Assembly (NCBI RefSeq): GCF_000369405.1
Contig: NZ_KB850002.1
Span: 248,001 to 312,000, forward strand
DNA: 64,000 bases
Origin: Acinetobacter sp. ANC 3929
Lineage (GTDB): Bacteria > Pseudomonadota > Gammaproteobacteria > Pseudomonadales > Moraxellaceae
Direction: 5' to 3'
The translations under genes were made by a program, and so were the position numbers. Below the pieces are notes generated by a model. The model made no database searches. It was not told the DNA's origin and was given only the letters and a program-made list of their open reading frames with translations. This document shows, piece by piece, positions 30,988-39,665 of this stretch (the first letter of the stretch is position 1; every line of letters starts with the position of its first letter).

Positions 30988-33627
30988 ATGGCGAATACTC
31001 CACGCTCTGCTTCAGAAAGCACAGCAGCTTCCGCATCTGCTGCAAAGAAACGTGCCTTAGTGATTGTGGAGTCGCCTGCAAAAGCGAAAACAATTAATAA
31101 ATATTTGGGTTCACAGTATGTGGTGAAGTCATCGGTAGGTCATGTGCGTGATTTACCGACAGGAGGTGGTGCGAAGTCTGCGGAAAAGAAGCCTGCAACT
31201 CGTGCCAAATTGACTGAACAGCAGAAAACTGAAAAGGCTCAATCTGCCCTCATTAACCGTATGGGTGTTGATCCAGAGCATGATTGGATCGCACACTATG
31301 AAGTACTGCCAGGCAAAGAGCATGTGGTTGCCGAACTGAAAAAACTCGCCAAAGATGCAGATGCAATCTATCTCGCAACGGATTTGGATAGAGAAGGGGA
31401 AGCGATTGCTTGGCACTTGAGAGAGGTCATCGGTGGTGATGATAGCCGTTACCATCGTGTGGTTTTTAACGAGATTACCAAAAATGCCATTCAAGAAGCG
31501 TTTAAACAGCCAACACGACTTGATTTAAACCGTGTCAATGCTCAGCAGGCACGTCGTTTCCTCGACCGTGTTGTGGGCTTTATGGTGTCACCACTGCTAT
31601 GGGAAAAAATTGCCCGTGGCCTATCAGCTGGGCGAGTGCAGTCTGTTGCTGTGAAATTGGTGGTTGAGCGTGAACGCGAAATCCGTGCATTTATTCCAGA
31701 AGAATATTGGCAAGTCTTTGCAGATACCATTTCCAAGAAAGAAGACATTCGCTTAGAAGCGGTTAAACAAGCAGGTAAAACACTTAAGCTTAAAAACAAA
31801 GCGGAAACTGATGCTTTACTCAGCGTATTAAAAGATGCTGAATATAAAGTAGCATTGCGTGAAGATAAACCAACCAAAGTTAATCCAAGTGCCCCGTATA
31901 TCACTTCAACCTTACAACAAGCGGCGAGTACGCGTTTAGGGTTCTCTGTAAAGAAAACCATGATGTTGGCGCAACGTTTGTATGAAGGTGGTTTTATTAC
32001 TTATATGCGTACAGACTCAACCTTTTTGAGTGATGACGCTGTGAATATGGTGCGTAACCATATTCAACAAAATTTTGGTGAAAAATATGTACCTGCCAAG
32101 CCAAATCGTTATGGCAATAAAGCGGGTGCACAGGAAGCCCATGAAGCAATCCGTCCTTCAGATGTTGGTTTGACTGGCGATAAACTTGCGGGCGTAGAGC
32201 GTGATGCACAGCGTTTATATGATTTGATTTGGCGTCAATTTGTTGCCTGTCAAATGACACCAGCAGAATATTTATCTTCGACGTTGACTGTTGAAGCGTC
32301 AAATGTTGAGTTAAAGGCCAAAGGCCGTACACTGGTATTTGATGGTTTTACCCGTGTTCGTGGTGCCAATAAATCGGATGATGATATTTTATTGCCTGCG
32401 GTGAAAGTTGGTGAAGTCCTTAAGTTAGAAAAACTTGATCCGAGTCAGCATTTTACTAAGCCACCTGCACGCTTTACCGAAGCGTCTTTGGTGAAAGAAT
32501 TAGAGAAAAAAGGCATTGGCCGTCCATCGACCTATGCTGCGATTATTTCGACCATTCAGGAACGTGGTTATGTAAAACTGGAAAACCGTCGTCTCTTTGC
32601 CGAGAAGATGGGTGAGATCGTTACAGATCGTTTGGATGAAAGTTTTAATAACCTGATGAATTATGCTTTTACCGCTGATTTAGAAGGTCAATTAGACCGT
32701 GTTGCAATGGGTGAGCGTAACTGGAAAGAGTTACTGGATACCTTCTACGGTGATTTTAAGAAACGTTTGACCAATGCGCAGGGTGAAAGCGGTATGCGCC
32801 GTAATCAGCCAGTCGAAGTTGCCGATGTCTCTTGCCCTGAATGTTCACGCCCAATGCAAGTTCGCACGGGCACAACTGGTGTATTCTTAGGATGTTCAGG
32901 TTATAACTTGCCACCGAAAGAGCGTTGTAAAGGAACACTGAACTTAACGCCAGTTGAGTCTTTGGCGGCATTGTCGGATGACGATGGTGCTGAAACTGCT
33001 GATTTGATGTCGAAACACCGTTGCCCTAAATGCGGTACAGCAATGGACAGCTATGTGGTCGATGGTGGTCGTAAATTGCATGTCTGTGGTAATAACCCAG
33101 ATTGTGATGGTTACGAAGTCGAAGAAGGTGAATTCAAGATCAAGGGCTATGACGGTCCAACCATTCCATGTGATAAATGTGACGGTGAGATGCAGTTAAA
33201 AACCGGTCGTTTTGGTCCTTACTTTGCCTGCTCAAGCTGTGACAATACCCGTAAAGTATTAAAGAGCGGTCAACCAGCACCGCCGCGTGTTGATCCAATC
33301 AAAATGGAACACTTACGTTCAGCCAAGCATGATGATTTCTTTGTGTTACGTGATGGTGCAGCTGGCCTGTTCTTGGCAGCCAGCAAATTCCCGAAAATTC
33401 GTGAAACGCGTGCACCGAAAGTGGCTGAATTACGCAGTGTTGCTGAGCAGCTTGATCCGAAATACCAGTTCTTGTTGGAAGCTCCCGATGTTGATCCAGA
33501 AGGTAATCCAACGGTGGTGAAATTCAGCCGTAAGAACCAAGCACAGTATGTGGGTTCAGAGACTACTGAAGGCAAACAAACCAAGTGGAGTTTGGTTTTC
33601 CAAGATGGTAAATGGATAGAGGCTTAA
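30988..33627 (+). CDS. topA: DNA topoisomerase I (type IA)
   Basis: An 879-residue type IA topoisomerase that relaxes negative supercoils. TOPRIM domain near 24-150 (ALVIVESPAKAKTINKYLG and the ATDLDREGEAIAWHL acidic motif). Catalytic tyrosine Y339 in ITYMRTDSTFLS. The C-terminus has three zinc-ribbon segments (CPECSRPM..., CPKCGTAM..., CDKCDGEM...), then two zinc-less copies (RPADR-like segments around 780-870). All cysteine pairs look intact. Length is in the normal gammaproteobacterial range. Confidence 0.96.
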   Translation: MANTPRSASESTAASASAAKKRALVIVESPAKAKTINKYLGSQYVVKSSVGHVRDLPTGGGAKSAEKKPATRAKLTEQQKTEKAQSALINRMGVDPEHDWIAHYEVLPGKEHVVAELKKLAKDADAIYLATDLDREGEAIAWHLREVIGGDDSRYHRVVFNEITKNAIQEAFKQPTRLDLNRVNAQQARRFLDRVVGFMVSPLLWEKIARGLSAGRVQSVAVKLVVEREREIRAFIPEEYWQVFADTISKKEDIRLEAVKQAGKTLKLKNKAETDALLSVLKDAEYKVALREDKPTKVNPSAPYITSTLQQAASTRLGFSVKKTMMLAQRLYEGGFITYMRTDSTFLSDDAVNMVRNHIQQNFGEKYVPAKPNRYGNKAGAQEAHEAIRPSDVGLTGDKLAGVERDAQRLYDLIWRQFVACQMTPAEYLSSTLTVEASNVELKAKGRTLVFDGFTRVRGANKSDDDILLPAVKVGEVLKLEKLDPSQHFTKPPARFTEASLVKELEKKGIGRPSTYAAIISTIQERGYVKLENRRLFAEKMGEIVTDRLDESFNNLMNYAFTADLEGQLDRVAMGERNWKELLDTFYGDFKKRLTNAQGESGMRRNQPVEVADVSCPECSRPMQVRTGTTGVFLGCSGYNLPPKERCKGTLNLTPVESLAALSDDDGAETADLMSKHRCPKCGTAMDSYVVDGGRKLHVCGNNPDCDGYEVEEGEFKIKGYDGPTIPCDKCDGEMQLKTGRFGPYFACSSCDNTRKVLKSGQPAPPRVDPIKMEHLRSAKHDDFFVLRDGAAGLFLAASKFPKIRETRAPKVAELRSVAEQLDPKYQFLLEAPDVDPEGNPTVVKFSRKNQAQYVGSETTEGKQTKWSLVFQDGKWIEA

Positions 33628-33639
33628 ACATTAAAGTTT

Positions 33640-33671
33640 AAAAAATGCTGGCAATTGCTGGCATTTTTTAT
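33640..33671 (+). terminator. Weak terminator after topA
   Basis: AAAAATGC (33641-33648) pairs with GCATTTTT (33661-33668), followed by T residues. The loop of 12 bases holds a direct repeat of TGCTGGCA, so other foldings exist. Confidence 0.5.
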
Positions 33672-33716
33672 AGCATAAAGAAAAATAATAATGACTTTGG
33701 GTTGGGGGAGAAGTTC

Positions 33717-34475
33717 ATGTGGAAAAATATTCGAGTTGCATGCTTATTGCTGGTGTTGCTGATTGTTGCAGTAAATGCTTATCGTGATCAAAATCAGGAT
33801 TGGAATCAGCCAATTAATATCTTACTTCATCCGATTAACGCGGATGGATTAGCCACAACACAGCAATATATTCAACAATTGCAGCAAGATGATTTTGCTG
33901 AGGTGAAGCAATATCTGGAAAAAAACAGTCAGCAATATCGAGGGCAAAGCAGCTACTTTATCATTCAAATTGGGCGTGAATTAAAGCAAACACCACCGAA
34001 GATGTCTGAGCAACCAAGTATTTTGAATAATATGCTGTGGAGTCTCAAGTTTCGCTTTTATGCATGGAAACAGCACCAGTCGATTGATGGATCACCGAGC
34101 CTAACTCTATATTTGAATTTCTATGACCCAAAGCAAACACGTGAGTTAAAACACTCGACTGCATTAGAGCGTGGGCGAATCGGTTCGGTCAATTTATTTG
34201 CTTCAGCAAAACAGGCAGAACAGAACAATGTGGTATTGGTACATGAGTTACTGCATGGTTTTGGCGCGACAGATAAATATAATTTAAGCAATGGTGAGCC
34301 TATTTTCCCTATTGGCTATGCACAAGCAGATAAACAACCTCTATTTCCACAAACAGAGGCTGAAATTATGGGGGGACGTATCCCACTCTCAGAACACAAA
34401 AGTACAATGCCAAATAATTTAGAGCAGACGGTATTGAGTGTGCTAACAGCCCAAGAAATTGGCTGGATCAAATGA
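33717..34475 (+). CDS. Membrane-anchored putative zinc metallopeptidase (HExxHxxGxxD)
   Basis: A 252-residue protein I cannot name. Residues 5-21 are one hydrophobic helix (signal anchor), so the rest faces the periplasm. H176-E-L-L-H180-G-F-G183-A-T-D186 gives HExxHxxGxxD, the zinc-binding motif of metzincin-like peptidases with Asp as third ligand. A later IMGG-R-IP and HKSTMPNN segment (near 221-240) may hold the Met-turn. No other family features are visible, so the enzyme class is inference. GGGGGAG lies upstream of the ATG at 33717; the longer frame from 33645 crosses the topA terminator and is unlikely. Confidence 0.72.
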   Translation: MWKNIRVACLLLVLLIVAVNAYRDQNQDWNQPINILLHPINADGLATTQQYIQQLQQDDFAEVKQYLEKNSQQYRGQSSYFIIQIGRELKQTPPKMSEQPSILNNMLWSLKFRFYAWKQHQSIDGSPSLTLYLNFYDPKQTRELKHSTALERGRIGSVNLFASAKQAEQNNVVLVHELLHGFGATDKYNLSNGEPIFPIGYAQADKQPLFPQTEAEIMGGRIPLSEHKSTMPNNLEQTVLSVLTAQEIGWIK

Positions 34476-34665
34476 ATTGTGGATAAGTCTCGGCTTATCC
34501 ATAGATGGATCTTGATGAACAGAATCGTGGCCTAACGAGAGACCATTTAAATAAAACATGAGTTTTCCTGACATTACATTATTAATTATCAACATGCCTT
34601 ATACAGAACTGAGCGGGAAACTCGCTCAAAATGGAGATATAACATTGATGATAAAAGAGTAAATA

Positions 34666-35238
34666 ATGATGAAAACAGTGGGTAACGATCTGATTCGCAA
34701 TCAGCTACATGCTGATCGTAAATGGTATCTGTTATTGGGTGTGTTATTGGTTATTTTTGGCCTAGTTCTTTTAGCGGCTTTACCATTTGCAACATTATCT
34801 GCCGTGTTGTTGTTCGGTGTGTTGATGATGTTGGGTGGTATTTTGCATTTTGTTGCCGCATTTATGGTGTTTAAAGGTGGCACACGTTGGTTGTGGGCCT
34901 TGTTTGGTGTGTTGTATTTGGCAGCAGGTTATTTTGCCTTTACTACGCCTGTGATTACCGCGGTGGTGCTCACCAGTTTCTTGGCCATTGCCTTAATTAT
35001 TGCGGGGATTATTCGTAGTGTAAATGCTTTTATTTTACGACCAATCTCAGGCTGGGGCTGGGTACTGTTTTCGGGTATATTGACCCTATTAACAGGAATT
35101 TTGATTCTTTCATCACCTGATTCACCGTTTTGGGTGTTGGGGATGTTCCTTGCGATTGATATTTTGTTCCAAGGGATTAATTACCTGACTTTTGCGGGTG
35201 CAATTAAGCAGTTGCCGCATAGTTCAACTACAGTTTAA
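34666..35238 (+). CDS. HdeD/DUF308-family membrane protein
   Basis: A 190-residue protein with six hydrophobic helices, including paired GVLLVIFGLVLLAALPFA / LFGVLMMLGGILHFVAAF and GVLYLAAGYFAF / IALIIAGIIRS modules typical of DUF308. HdeD of E. coli helps acid resistance at high density; whether that holds here is unknown. Two ATGs in a row (34666, 34669) could serve as start. The 190-bp gap before it contains an inverted repeat TGGATAAG-N6-CTTATCCA at 34480-34501 with no T-run. Confidence 0.8.
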   Translation: MMKTVGNDLIRNQLHADRKWYLLLGVLLVIFGLVLLAALPFATLSAVLLFGVLMMLGGILHFVAAFMVFKGGTRWLWALFGVLYLAAGYFAFTTPVITAVVLTSFLAIALIIAGIIRSVNAFILRPISGWGWVLFSGILTLLTGILILSSPDSPFWVLGMFLAIDILFQGINYLTFAGAIKQLPHSSTTV

Positions 35239-35255
35239 GTAACCAAGCTAGAAGG

Positions 35256-35284
35256 AAGAGCATGTATGACACATGCTCTTTTTG
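35256..35284 (+). terminator. Terminator after hdeD-like gene
   Basis: AAGAGCATGT-ATGAC-ACATGCTCTT hairpin then four Ts. Confidence 0.85.
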
Positions 35285-35356
35285 TTTTTGTAGCAGAAAA
35301 CATCTCGACTGCTTTAGTCTGTTAAAATAGCGCTTCATTTCTAATTGACCAATTGT

Positions 35357-37336
35357 ATGACGCTTGCCAAGCTAATTGATGAACTGAATCCGCAACAAAG
35401 ACGGGCAGCCACAACAGTGGCACAAAATTGTCTAGTTTTGGCAGGAGCTGGTTGCGGTAAAACCAAGACGATTGTAGCGAGAGCAGCGTATTTAATTGAT
35501 CAAGGTTTGCCAGCACAACAGATCCAGATTCTGACCTTTACCCGTCGTGCAGCAAGTGAAATTGTAACCCGTGTTGAACAGCATATGGGCGTGCAGGCTA
35601 AAGGGTTACGCGCATCGACGTTCCATACTTTTTGTATGTATCTACTACGTCGTAATCCACGTGCGTTTGGTCTGACCCAGTTCAGTATTATTGATCGAGA
35701 TGATCAATTGCTGATGTTCCGTTTGTTACGCGGTAAAGACCAGGGTAATGTGTTGCCGAAAGCGGCTGAATTGTGTGATCTCTATTCCTATGCCCGTAAT
35801 ACCAAAGCCAAACTGTCGGATGCTTTGGTTGAGCAGTTGCCTCAAGCGGTCGAGTATAAAGCGCAAATTACTGAATTGATGAAAGCCTATGAACAGCGTA
35901 AGCAAGAACGTAATTTCTTGGATTATGACGATATTCTGGCGATTGTCGCAGTGCATTTACAAAGTTCACCTGAACTGGTGAAGTGGGTCACTGGTTTTTG
36001 CTCTGCCTTGTTGGTTGATGAAATGCAGGATACCAATCCACTGCAATGGGCTTTGTTACAGCCGCTGGTGGGCAAGGTCAAATTGTTTTGTGTCGGAGAT
36101 GATGCACAATCCATTTATGGTTTTCGTGGCGCAGATTTTGAAAATATTCATCATTTTAAAGAACGTGTGCCTGATGCCGAAGTACTGACTTTAGAAATGA
36201 ATTATCGTTCGACCCAAGGTATTTTAGATTTATCTAATTGGTTGCTGGAGCAGAGCCAAATTGAATATGACAAACATTTACAGGCTTATCGCGGTAAAGG
36301 TTTAAAGCCACAATTGCATATCTTGAGCAATGAGTTTGAAGAAGCCAATTGGATGATCCAAGATTTGAATCGTCGCCATATACAAGGTGCGGCTTGGGCG
36401 GAACACATGGTGCTATTGCGTTCTGGTTTTAGTGGGCGTTTTTTGGAAGGAGCATTGATTGCGGCGAATATCCCTTATCGCTTTATTGGTGGGGTAAAGC
36501 TACTTGAATCTGCGCATGTTAAAGATGTATTGAGCTTACTGCGGGTGAGTGTTAACCCTCAAGATGATTTAGCGTGGATGCGCTTCCTGACGCTCTGGGA
36601 TGGGGTAGGTGATGTCGGTGCCAGTAAGTTGGCACAGGAGTTGATTCAGCTTCCTGATATCGAAGCGCGTTGTCAACGTCTGGAACGACACGGCAAAGTA
36701 CCACAGCAAGCGATTTTAATTTTGATGCAGCTGGATGTGTTGCAGCAACATGTCGAAGCTTGCATCGGTCTGGCAATCGATGCATTGAATGAACAGCTAG
36801 AAAATAATTATAAAACCAAAGATTGGTCACGCCGTGTCAAAGACTTTGACTTGGTCAAGCAATTGGCACGTAAACATAGCTCTCTTGGTGAGTTCTTAGA
36901 GGAATATGTGCTTGATCCAATTTCTGTTTCAGAAATTGATAAAACGCCTGACCAAGACTTAGTGACGCTGATTACCATCCATTCAGCGAAGGGTGCTGAA
37001 CAGAAAGTCTGCTATGTTCCGCATGTTTCTCCGAATCAATATCCTCATGCACGCGCACAAGGTGATTTTGATGATGTTGAAGAGGAGCGTCGCGTACTTT
37101 ATGTGGCCTTAACACGTGCAGAAGATGAATTGATTTTGACCAAACAGAATTTAAATTTATGGTCACAAGATCAATATGATGAGTTAGGAAGAAAAATAGA
37201 AAGCTACTTCCTCAATGATTTACCTCAACATTTAGTGGATGTTCAGATTCATCGAGATATTCCACGTGCCTATGCTCAGAGCAATCGCTCTCGTGCTGCC
37301 ACAATCAATTTAGGTTTTGGGATTGATTTCGATTAA
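35357..37336 (+). CDS. UvrD/Rep-like superfamily I DNA helicase
   Basis: A 659-residue ATP-dependent 3'-5' helicase. Walker A AGAGCGKT at 29-36; ILTFTRRAASEIVTRV (motif Ia) near 64; the DEMQD motif II near 221, an atypical spelling of DExQD; GDDAQSIYGFRGAD motif III near 248; MNYRST near 283; TLITIHSAKGAEQKVCYV motif V near 545; and VALTRAEDEL motif VI near 590. It lacks the long C-terminal of UvrD (about 720) and is nearest to shorter UvrD/PcrA-like paralogues. The exact role is open. The ATG at 35357 is preferred to the TTG at 35345. Confidence 0.9.
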   Translation: MTLAKLIDELNPQQRRAATTVAQNCLVLAGAGCGKTKTIVARAAYLIDQGLPAQQIQILTFTRRAASEIVTRVEQHMGVQAKGLRASTFHTFCMYLLRRNPRAFGLTQFSIIDRDDQLLMFRLLRGKDQGNVLPKAAELCDLYSYARNTKAKLSDALVEQLPQAVEYKAQITELMKAYEQRKQERNFLDYDDILAIVAVHLQSSPELVKWVTGFCSALLVDEMQDTNPLQWALLQPLVGKVKLFCVGDDAQSIYGFRGADFENIHHFKERVPDAEVLTLEMNYRSTQGILDLSNWLLEQSQIEYDKHLQAYRGKGLKPQLHILSNEFEEANWMIQDLNRRHIQGAAWAEHMVLLRSGFSGRFLEGALIAANIPYRFIGGVKLLESAHVKDVLSLLRVSVNPQDDLAWMRFLTLWDGVGDVGASKLAQELIQLPDIEARCQRLERHGKVPQQAILILMQLDVLQQHVEACIGLAIDALNEQLENNYKTKDWSRRVKDFDLVKQLARKHSSLGEFLEEYVLDPISVSEIDKTPDQDLVTLITIHSAKGAEQKVCYVPHVSPNQYPHARAQGDFDDVEEERRVLYVALTRAEDELILTKQNLNLWSQDQYDELGRKIESYFLNDLPQHLVDVQIHRDIPRAYAQSNRSRAATINLGFGIDFD

Positions 37337-37400
37337 ACTAAGCAGATTCAATTTCTTTTGATTCATTGATTAAACAATGAATCATCTTTTAGGTTTTAGC

Positions 37401-37646
37401 ATGAAAATTTTAGTTCGTAATTTAGACCGTAATGTGACTGATGCGGAAATTCTCGACTTATTCAAAGCATATGGAAAAGTTGAGTCTTGTGTCGTGGTCA
37501 AAGATGAAGGAACAGGTAAATCGAAAGGTTTCGGTTTTGTTGAAATGCCAAACCCTCGTGAAGCAATTAAAGCAATTAAAGGTTTAAACACCTTGAAAGT
37601 AAAAAGCCAAGGCATTCGTGTCAAAGCTGCGGATGACAAAGCTTAA
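37401..37646 (+). CDS. RNA-recognition-motif protein
   Basis: An 81-residue single RRM domain. RNP2 is KILVRNLD at the N-terminus and RNP1 is KGFGFVEM near 42. It resembles the small cold-induced RRM proteins of cyanobacteria and proteobacteria. The frame is open to 37377, but MKILVRNL is the natural start. The ASCH gene begins six bases after its stop, so the two are one transcript. Confidence 0.87.
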   Translation: MKILVRNLDRNVTDAEILDLFKAYGKVESCVVVKDEGTGKSKGFGFVEMPNPREAIKAIKGLNTLKVKSQGIRVKAADDKA

Positions 37647-37652
37647 TTATCG

Positions 37653-38015
37653 ATGTTAAAGCAATATACCGCTTTATCAATTGTTGCGCCAAATGCTGAG
37701 CGAATAGCCAAGAAAATTAAAACGCTTGAAGTTCGCTCATGGCAACCTGAAATGTTGCCACTGAAAGATTTAATGATTGTAGAAAATCAAAATTTTCTTT
37801 TGAATGATGGGGGTGAAGACGTTGGTTTTGCAGTTGCACTGGTGGATATTGAATCAGTGCATTCGTGGCAATCTGATGAAGTTGATGCCGCTTGTGCGAC
37901 GGATTGGACTGAAGGATATTTGGCTTGGATCATTCGCAATATTCGTCCGATTGATCCACCGATTCAAGTCTTGGCCAAGCGAAAATTCTATCTGCTTGAG
38001 CTGGATGTTGAGTAA
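37653..38015 (+). CDS. ASCH-domain (PUA-like) protein
   Basis: A 120-residue protein with an ASCH-type beta-barrel pattern: ALSIVAPNAERIAKKIKTLEVRSWQP near the start (GxKxxExR-like) and the VGFAVALVDIESV strand. ASCH domains are RNA-binding-like and some are nucleosidases for modified nucleotides. The exact role is unknown. It follows the RRM gene by six bases, which supports an RNA-related role for both. Confidence 0.75.
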   Translation: MLKQYTALSIVAPNAERIAKKIKTLEVRSWQPEMLPLKDLMIVENQNFLLNDGGEDVGFAVALVDIESVHSWQSDEVDAACATDWTEGYLAWIIRNIRPIDPPIQVLAKRKFYLLELDVE

Positions 38016-38029
38016 TTTTTGTCTTCGGC

Positions 38030-38374
38030 TTATTTGCCCCACGTTGAACCCCAACCCTGACAGGGATTGGAAAAGTATTGGTAAATGTTGATGATCTCTT
38101 GTTGATCAATGAGACCATTGCGATTGAGATCTAAGGCTTTAAAGATTTTTATTTTTTTTGAATCGATGGCAAGAATCTGTTTCTGCCAAGAAACGGGTTG
38201 ACCTTGTAAAAGGATCAGTTTTTTCCATTCATTTTGATCAATCATTTGATCATGGTTGAGATCATAATCTGCATAGAGCTTTTCCCAGTCTAATCCTGCT
38301 GGCTCGCAGCTATAGGTGGTTGGGATGACCACACAGCATATTAAGCTCAGTATGGCTTGTTGAATATGACGCAT
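38030..38374 (-). CDS. Secreted EF-hand protein
   Basis: A 114-residue protein. Residues 1-22 are a signal peptide (cleavage near TYS-CEP). Two EF-hand loops follow: DYDLNHDQMIDQNEW and DLNRNGLIDQQE, both with Asp, Asn and Glu at liganding positions, so calcium binding in the periplasm is likely. The frame is open to a TTG at 38386; I prefer the ATG at 38374. Convergent with the ASCH gene. Confidence 0.75.
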   Translation of the reverse strand: MRHIQQAILSLICCVVIPTTYSCEPAGLDWEKLYADYDLNHDQMIDQNEWKKLILLQGQPVSWQKQILAIDSKKIKIFKALDLNRNGLIDQQEIINIYQYFSNPCQGWGSTWGK

Positions 38375-38386
38375 GGACAGGCTCAA

Positions 38387-38726
38387 AAGATATTGATTTT
38401 ATCATTAAAGCATTTAATCTTAAGTAGGGTCTATTGATATTTCAGCCATGCATTGCGTTATCGGCTAAAATGACATAAACAAGGCATGAAACGAAGACAA
38501 TGGCGACTCCCTTGTTAAGTTTCATAACGCAGTTTATGGATGTTTTAGCCATAACCCTACGGGACAGGGACATTTTTTGCTGCTACTGCGTTATGTCTTA
38601 TTTATTTAGAATAACTAAATTACATAAGACCTGCCTTGTAGCATCTAAAAAATGCCCTCTGTCGCAAGCATCTGTGAAATATCAATAGGCCCCAAACCAA
38701 GAGAAAGGATCTTTAAGGAAAATATT
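38387..38726. other. Intergenic region with a structured repeat
   Basis: A 340-bp stretch between the EF-hand and DUF6586 genes. It holds the large inverted-repeat structure at 38567-38657 and inverted fragments of GCGTTAT/ATAACGC and GGCTAAAA/TTTTAGCC at 38455-38550. A 62-codon frame at 38500-38688 has no ribosome site, no homology I can defend and follows the repeat, so I do not call it a gene. Confidence 0.6.
38567..38657. repeat. Long imperfect inverted repeat, probable dispersed element
   Basis: Outer arms 38567-38586 (GGGACATTTTTTGCTGCTAC) and 38638-38657 (GTAGCATCTAAAAAATGCCC) are inverted copies with a few mismatches. Nested inside, GTCTTATTTATTTAG (38595-38609) pairs with CTAAATTACATAAGAC (38615-38630) around a five-base loop. 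The whole can form one long cruciform or RNA hairpin. The look is that of a small dispersed repeat of Acinetobacter intergenic DNA; I recall similar sequence elsewhere but cannot verify it. Confidence 0.6.
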
Positions 38727-39230
38727 ATGTCCCGTGTTGCTCGTTATCATGCAGATCGTACCAATCAAAAACTGTATTTTGCTCGTCTTGCATGTCAACA
38801 AGCGGAGCAAACTGAACATATTCAGCAGGCACAGGCTTATCGCGAAGCTGCGGTTTTCCATTTGCATGGTGCAATTTTAGCTTTTTTGCAGGAATTGGTA
38901 CGTTATTACCGGTTGAATGAGTTACAGCCGACCTTTAAATCGATTGAGGAAAAGATGGCTGATAAAGGACAGGTTTCCCCAGAAATTTTAGTGTTACAAC
39001 AGCTCGCAAAAGATGGTTTTGTGGCAGAGTTGAAGCGTGCTTACCGTATGTGCCAATACGCGCCTGAGCCAACTGCGCCTGAACCTGAAAATGAGACCTC
39101 TTCAAACCTCATTATTAAAGTCACACAAAGCCCACAGGCATGGTTGCCTGATGCTAAAATTTTACGTGAATGGCACCGTGAATTGAGTCATTTAATTGAT
39201 GGTTTCCGCAATGAAATGGTGGAGTTCTAA
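38727..39230 (+). CDS. DUF6586-like protein
   Basis: A 167-residue cytoplasmic protein starting MSRVARYHADRTNQKLYFAR, a pattern I associate with a small family in Pseudomonas and Acinetobacter (DUF6586-like). It is mostly helical, with a Pro/Glu linker (PEPTAPEPEN near 112-122) and a C-terminal WHRELSHLIDGF helix. Function unknown. AAGGA lies seven bases before the ATG at 38727; the frame upstream belongs to the repeat region. The family name is a moderate-confidence call. Confidence 0.7.
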   Translation: MSRVARYHADRTNQKLYFARLACQQAEQTEHIQQAQAYREAAVFHLHGAILAFLQELVRYYRLNELQPTFKSIEEKMADKGQVSPEILVLQQLAKDGFVAELKRAYRMCQYAPEPTAPEPENETSSNLIIKVTQSPQAWLPDAKILREWHRELSHLIDGFRNEMVEF

Positions 39231-39333
39231 GTCGAATGTTTAGGCCGACTTGAAATCTATACCAACAGCACTTATATAAATAAGACGTGAGCGCAAAATA
39301 CTTTGCCACCATGTTGAAGCATGGAGAAAATTT

Positions 39334-39612
39334 ATGTCAATGCAACAGTTAAAAGAATTATTTGGTAATCAGGAAGCAGTTCTTGAGTTGGTTCAACTCG
39401 AAGGTGGTGAGCTTGCTTTGCGCAATGCGGGTTCTGAAAATGAGCCTTTAGTTAAGATACAGTTTAGTGACGAAGTTAAAGCCATACTTGGTGATCAAAC
39501 AGCAACTGTCGCACAGCATATGATTCAAGCCGCTTTGTTTGGTTTGTTAGAAAAGCAGATGAATGAGTGGCAAGCAGAAGTGGTCGATGAGCAACCTCAA
39601 CACTTGAGCTAA
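39334..39612 (+). CDS. Small conserved hypothetical protein
   Basis: A 92-residue acidic protein with no membrane segment. Only its length, GGAG eight bases before the ATG and the downstream terminator support it; the sequence (MQQLKELFGNQEAVLELVQL...) matches no family I can name. It follows the DUF6586-like gene on the same strand by 103 bp. Confidence 0.6.
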   Translation: MSMQQLKELFGNQEAVLELVQLEGGELALRNAGSENEPLVKIQFSDEVKAILGDQTATVAQHMIQAALFGLLEKQMNEWQAEVVDEQPQHLS

Positions 39613-39620
39613 TCTCAAAG

Positions 39621-39655
39621 AATAAAAAAGCGTACTTAAAGTACGCTTTTTTATT
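39621..39655. terminator. Bidirectional terminator between small ORF and antiporter gene
   Basis: AATAAAAAAGCGTACTT and its perfect complement around one base, with T-runs on both strands, between convergent genes. Confidence 0.88.
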
Positions 39656-39665
39656 CTGGAAATAT

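Noticed and set aside
33640..33716. Extended N-terminus of the HExxH protein from 33645
   Set aside because: It would start inside the topA terminator; the ATG at 33717 has a strong ribosome site.
38500..38688. 62-codon reading frame in the intergenic repeat
   Set aside because: No ribosome site, runs through inverted-repeat arms, no recognisable protein features.
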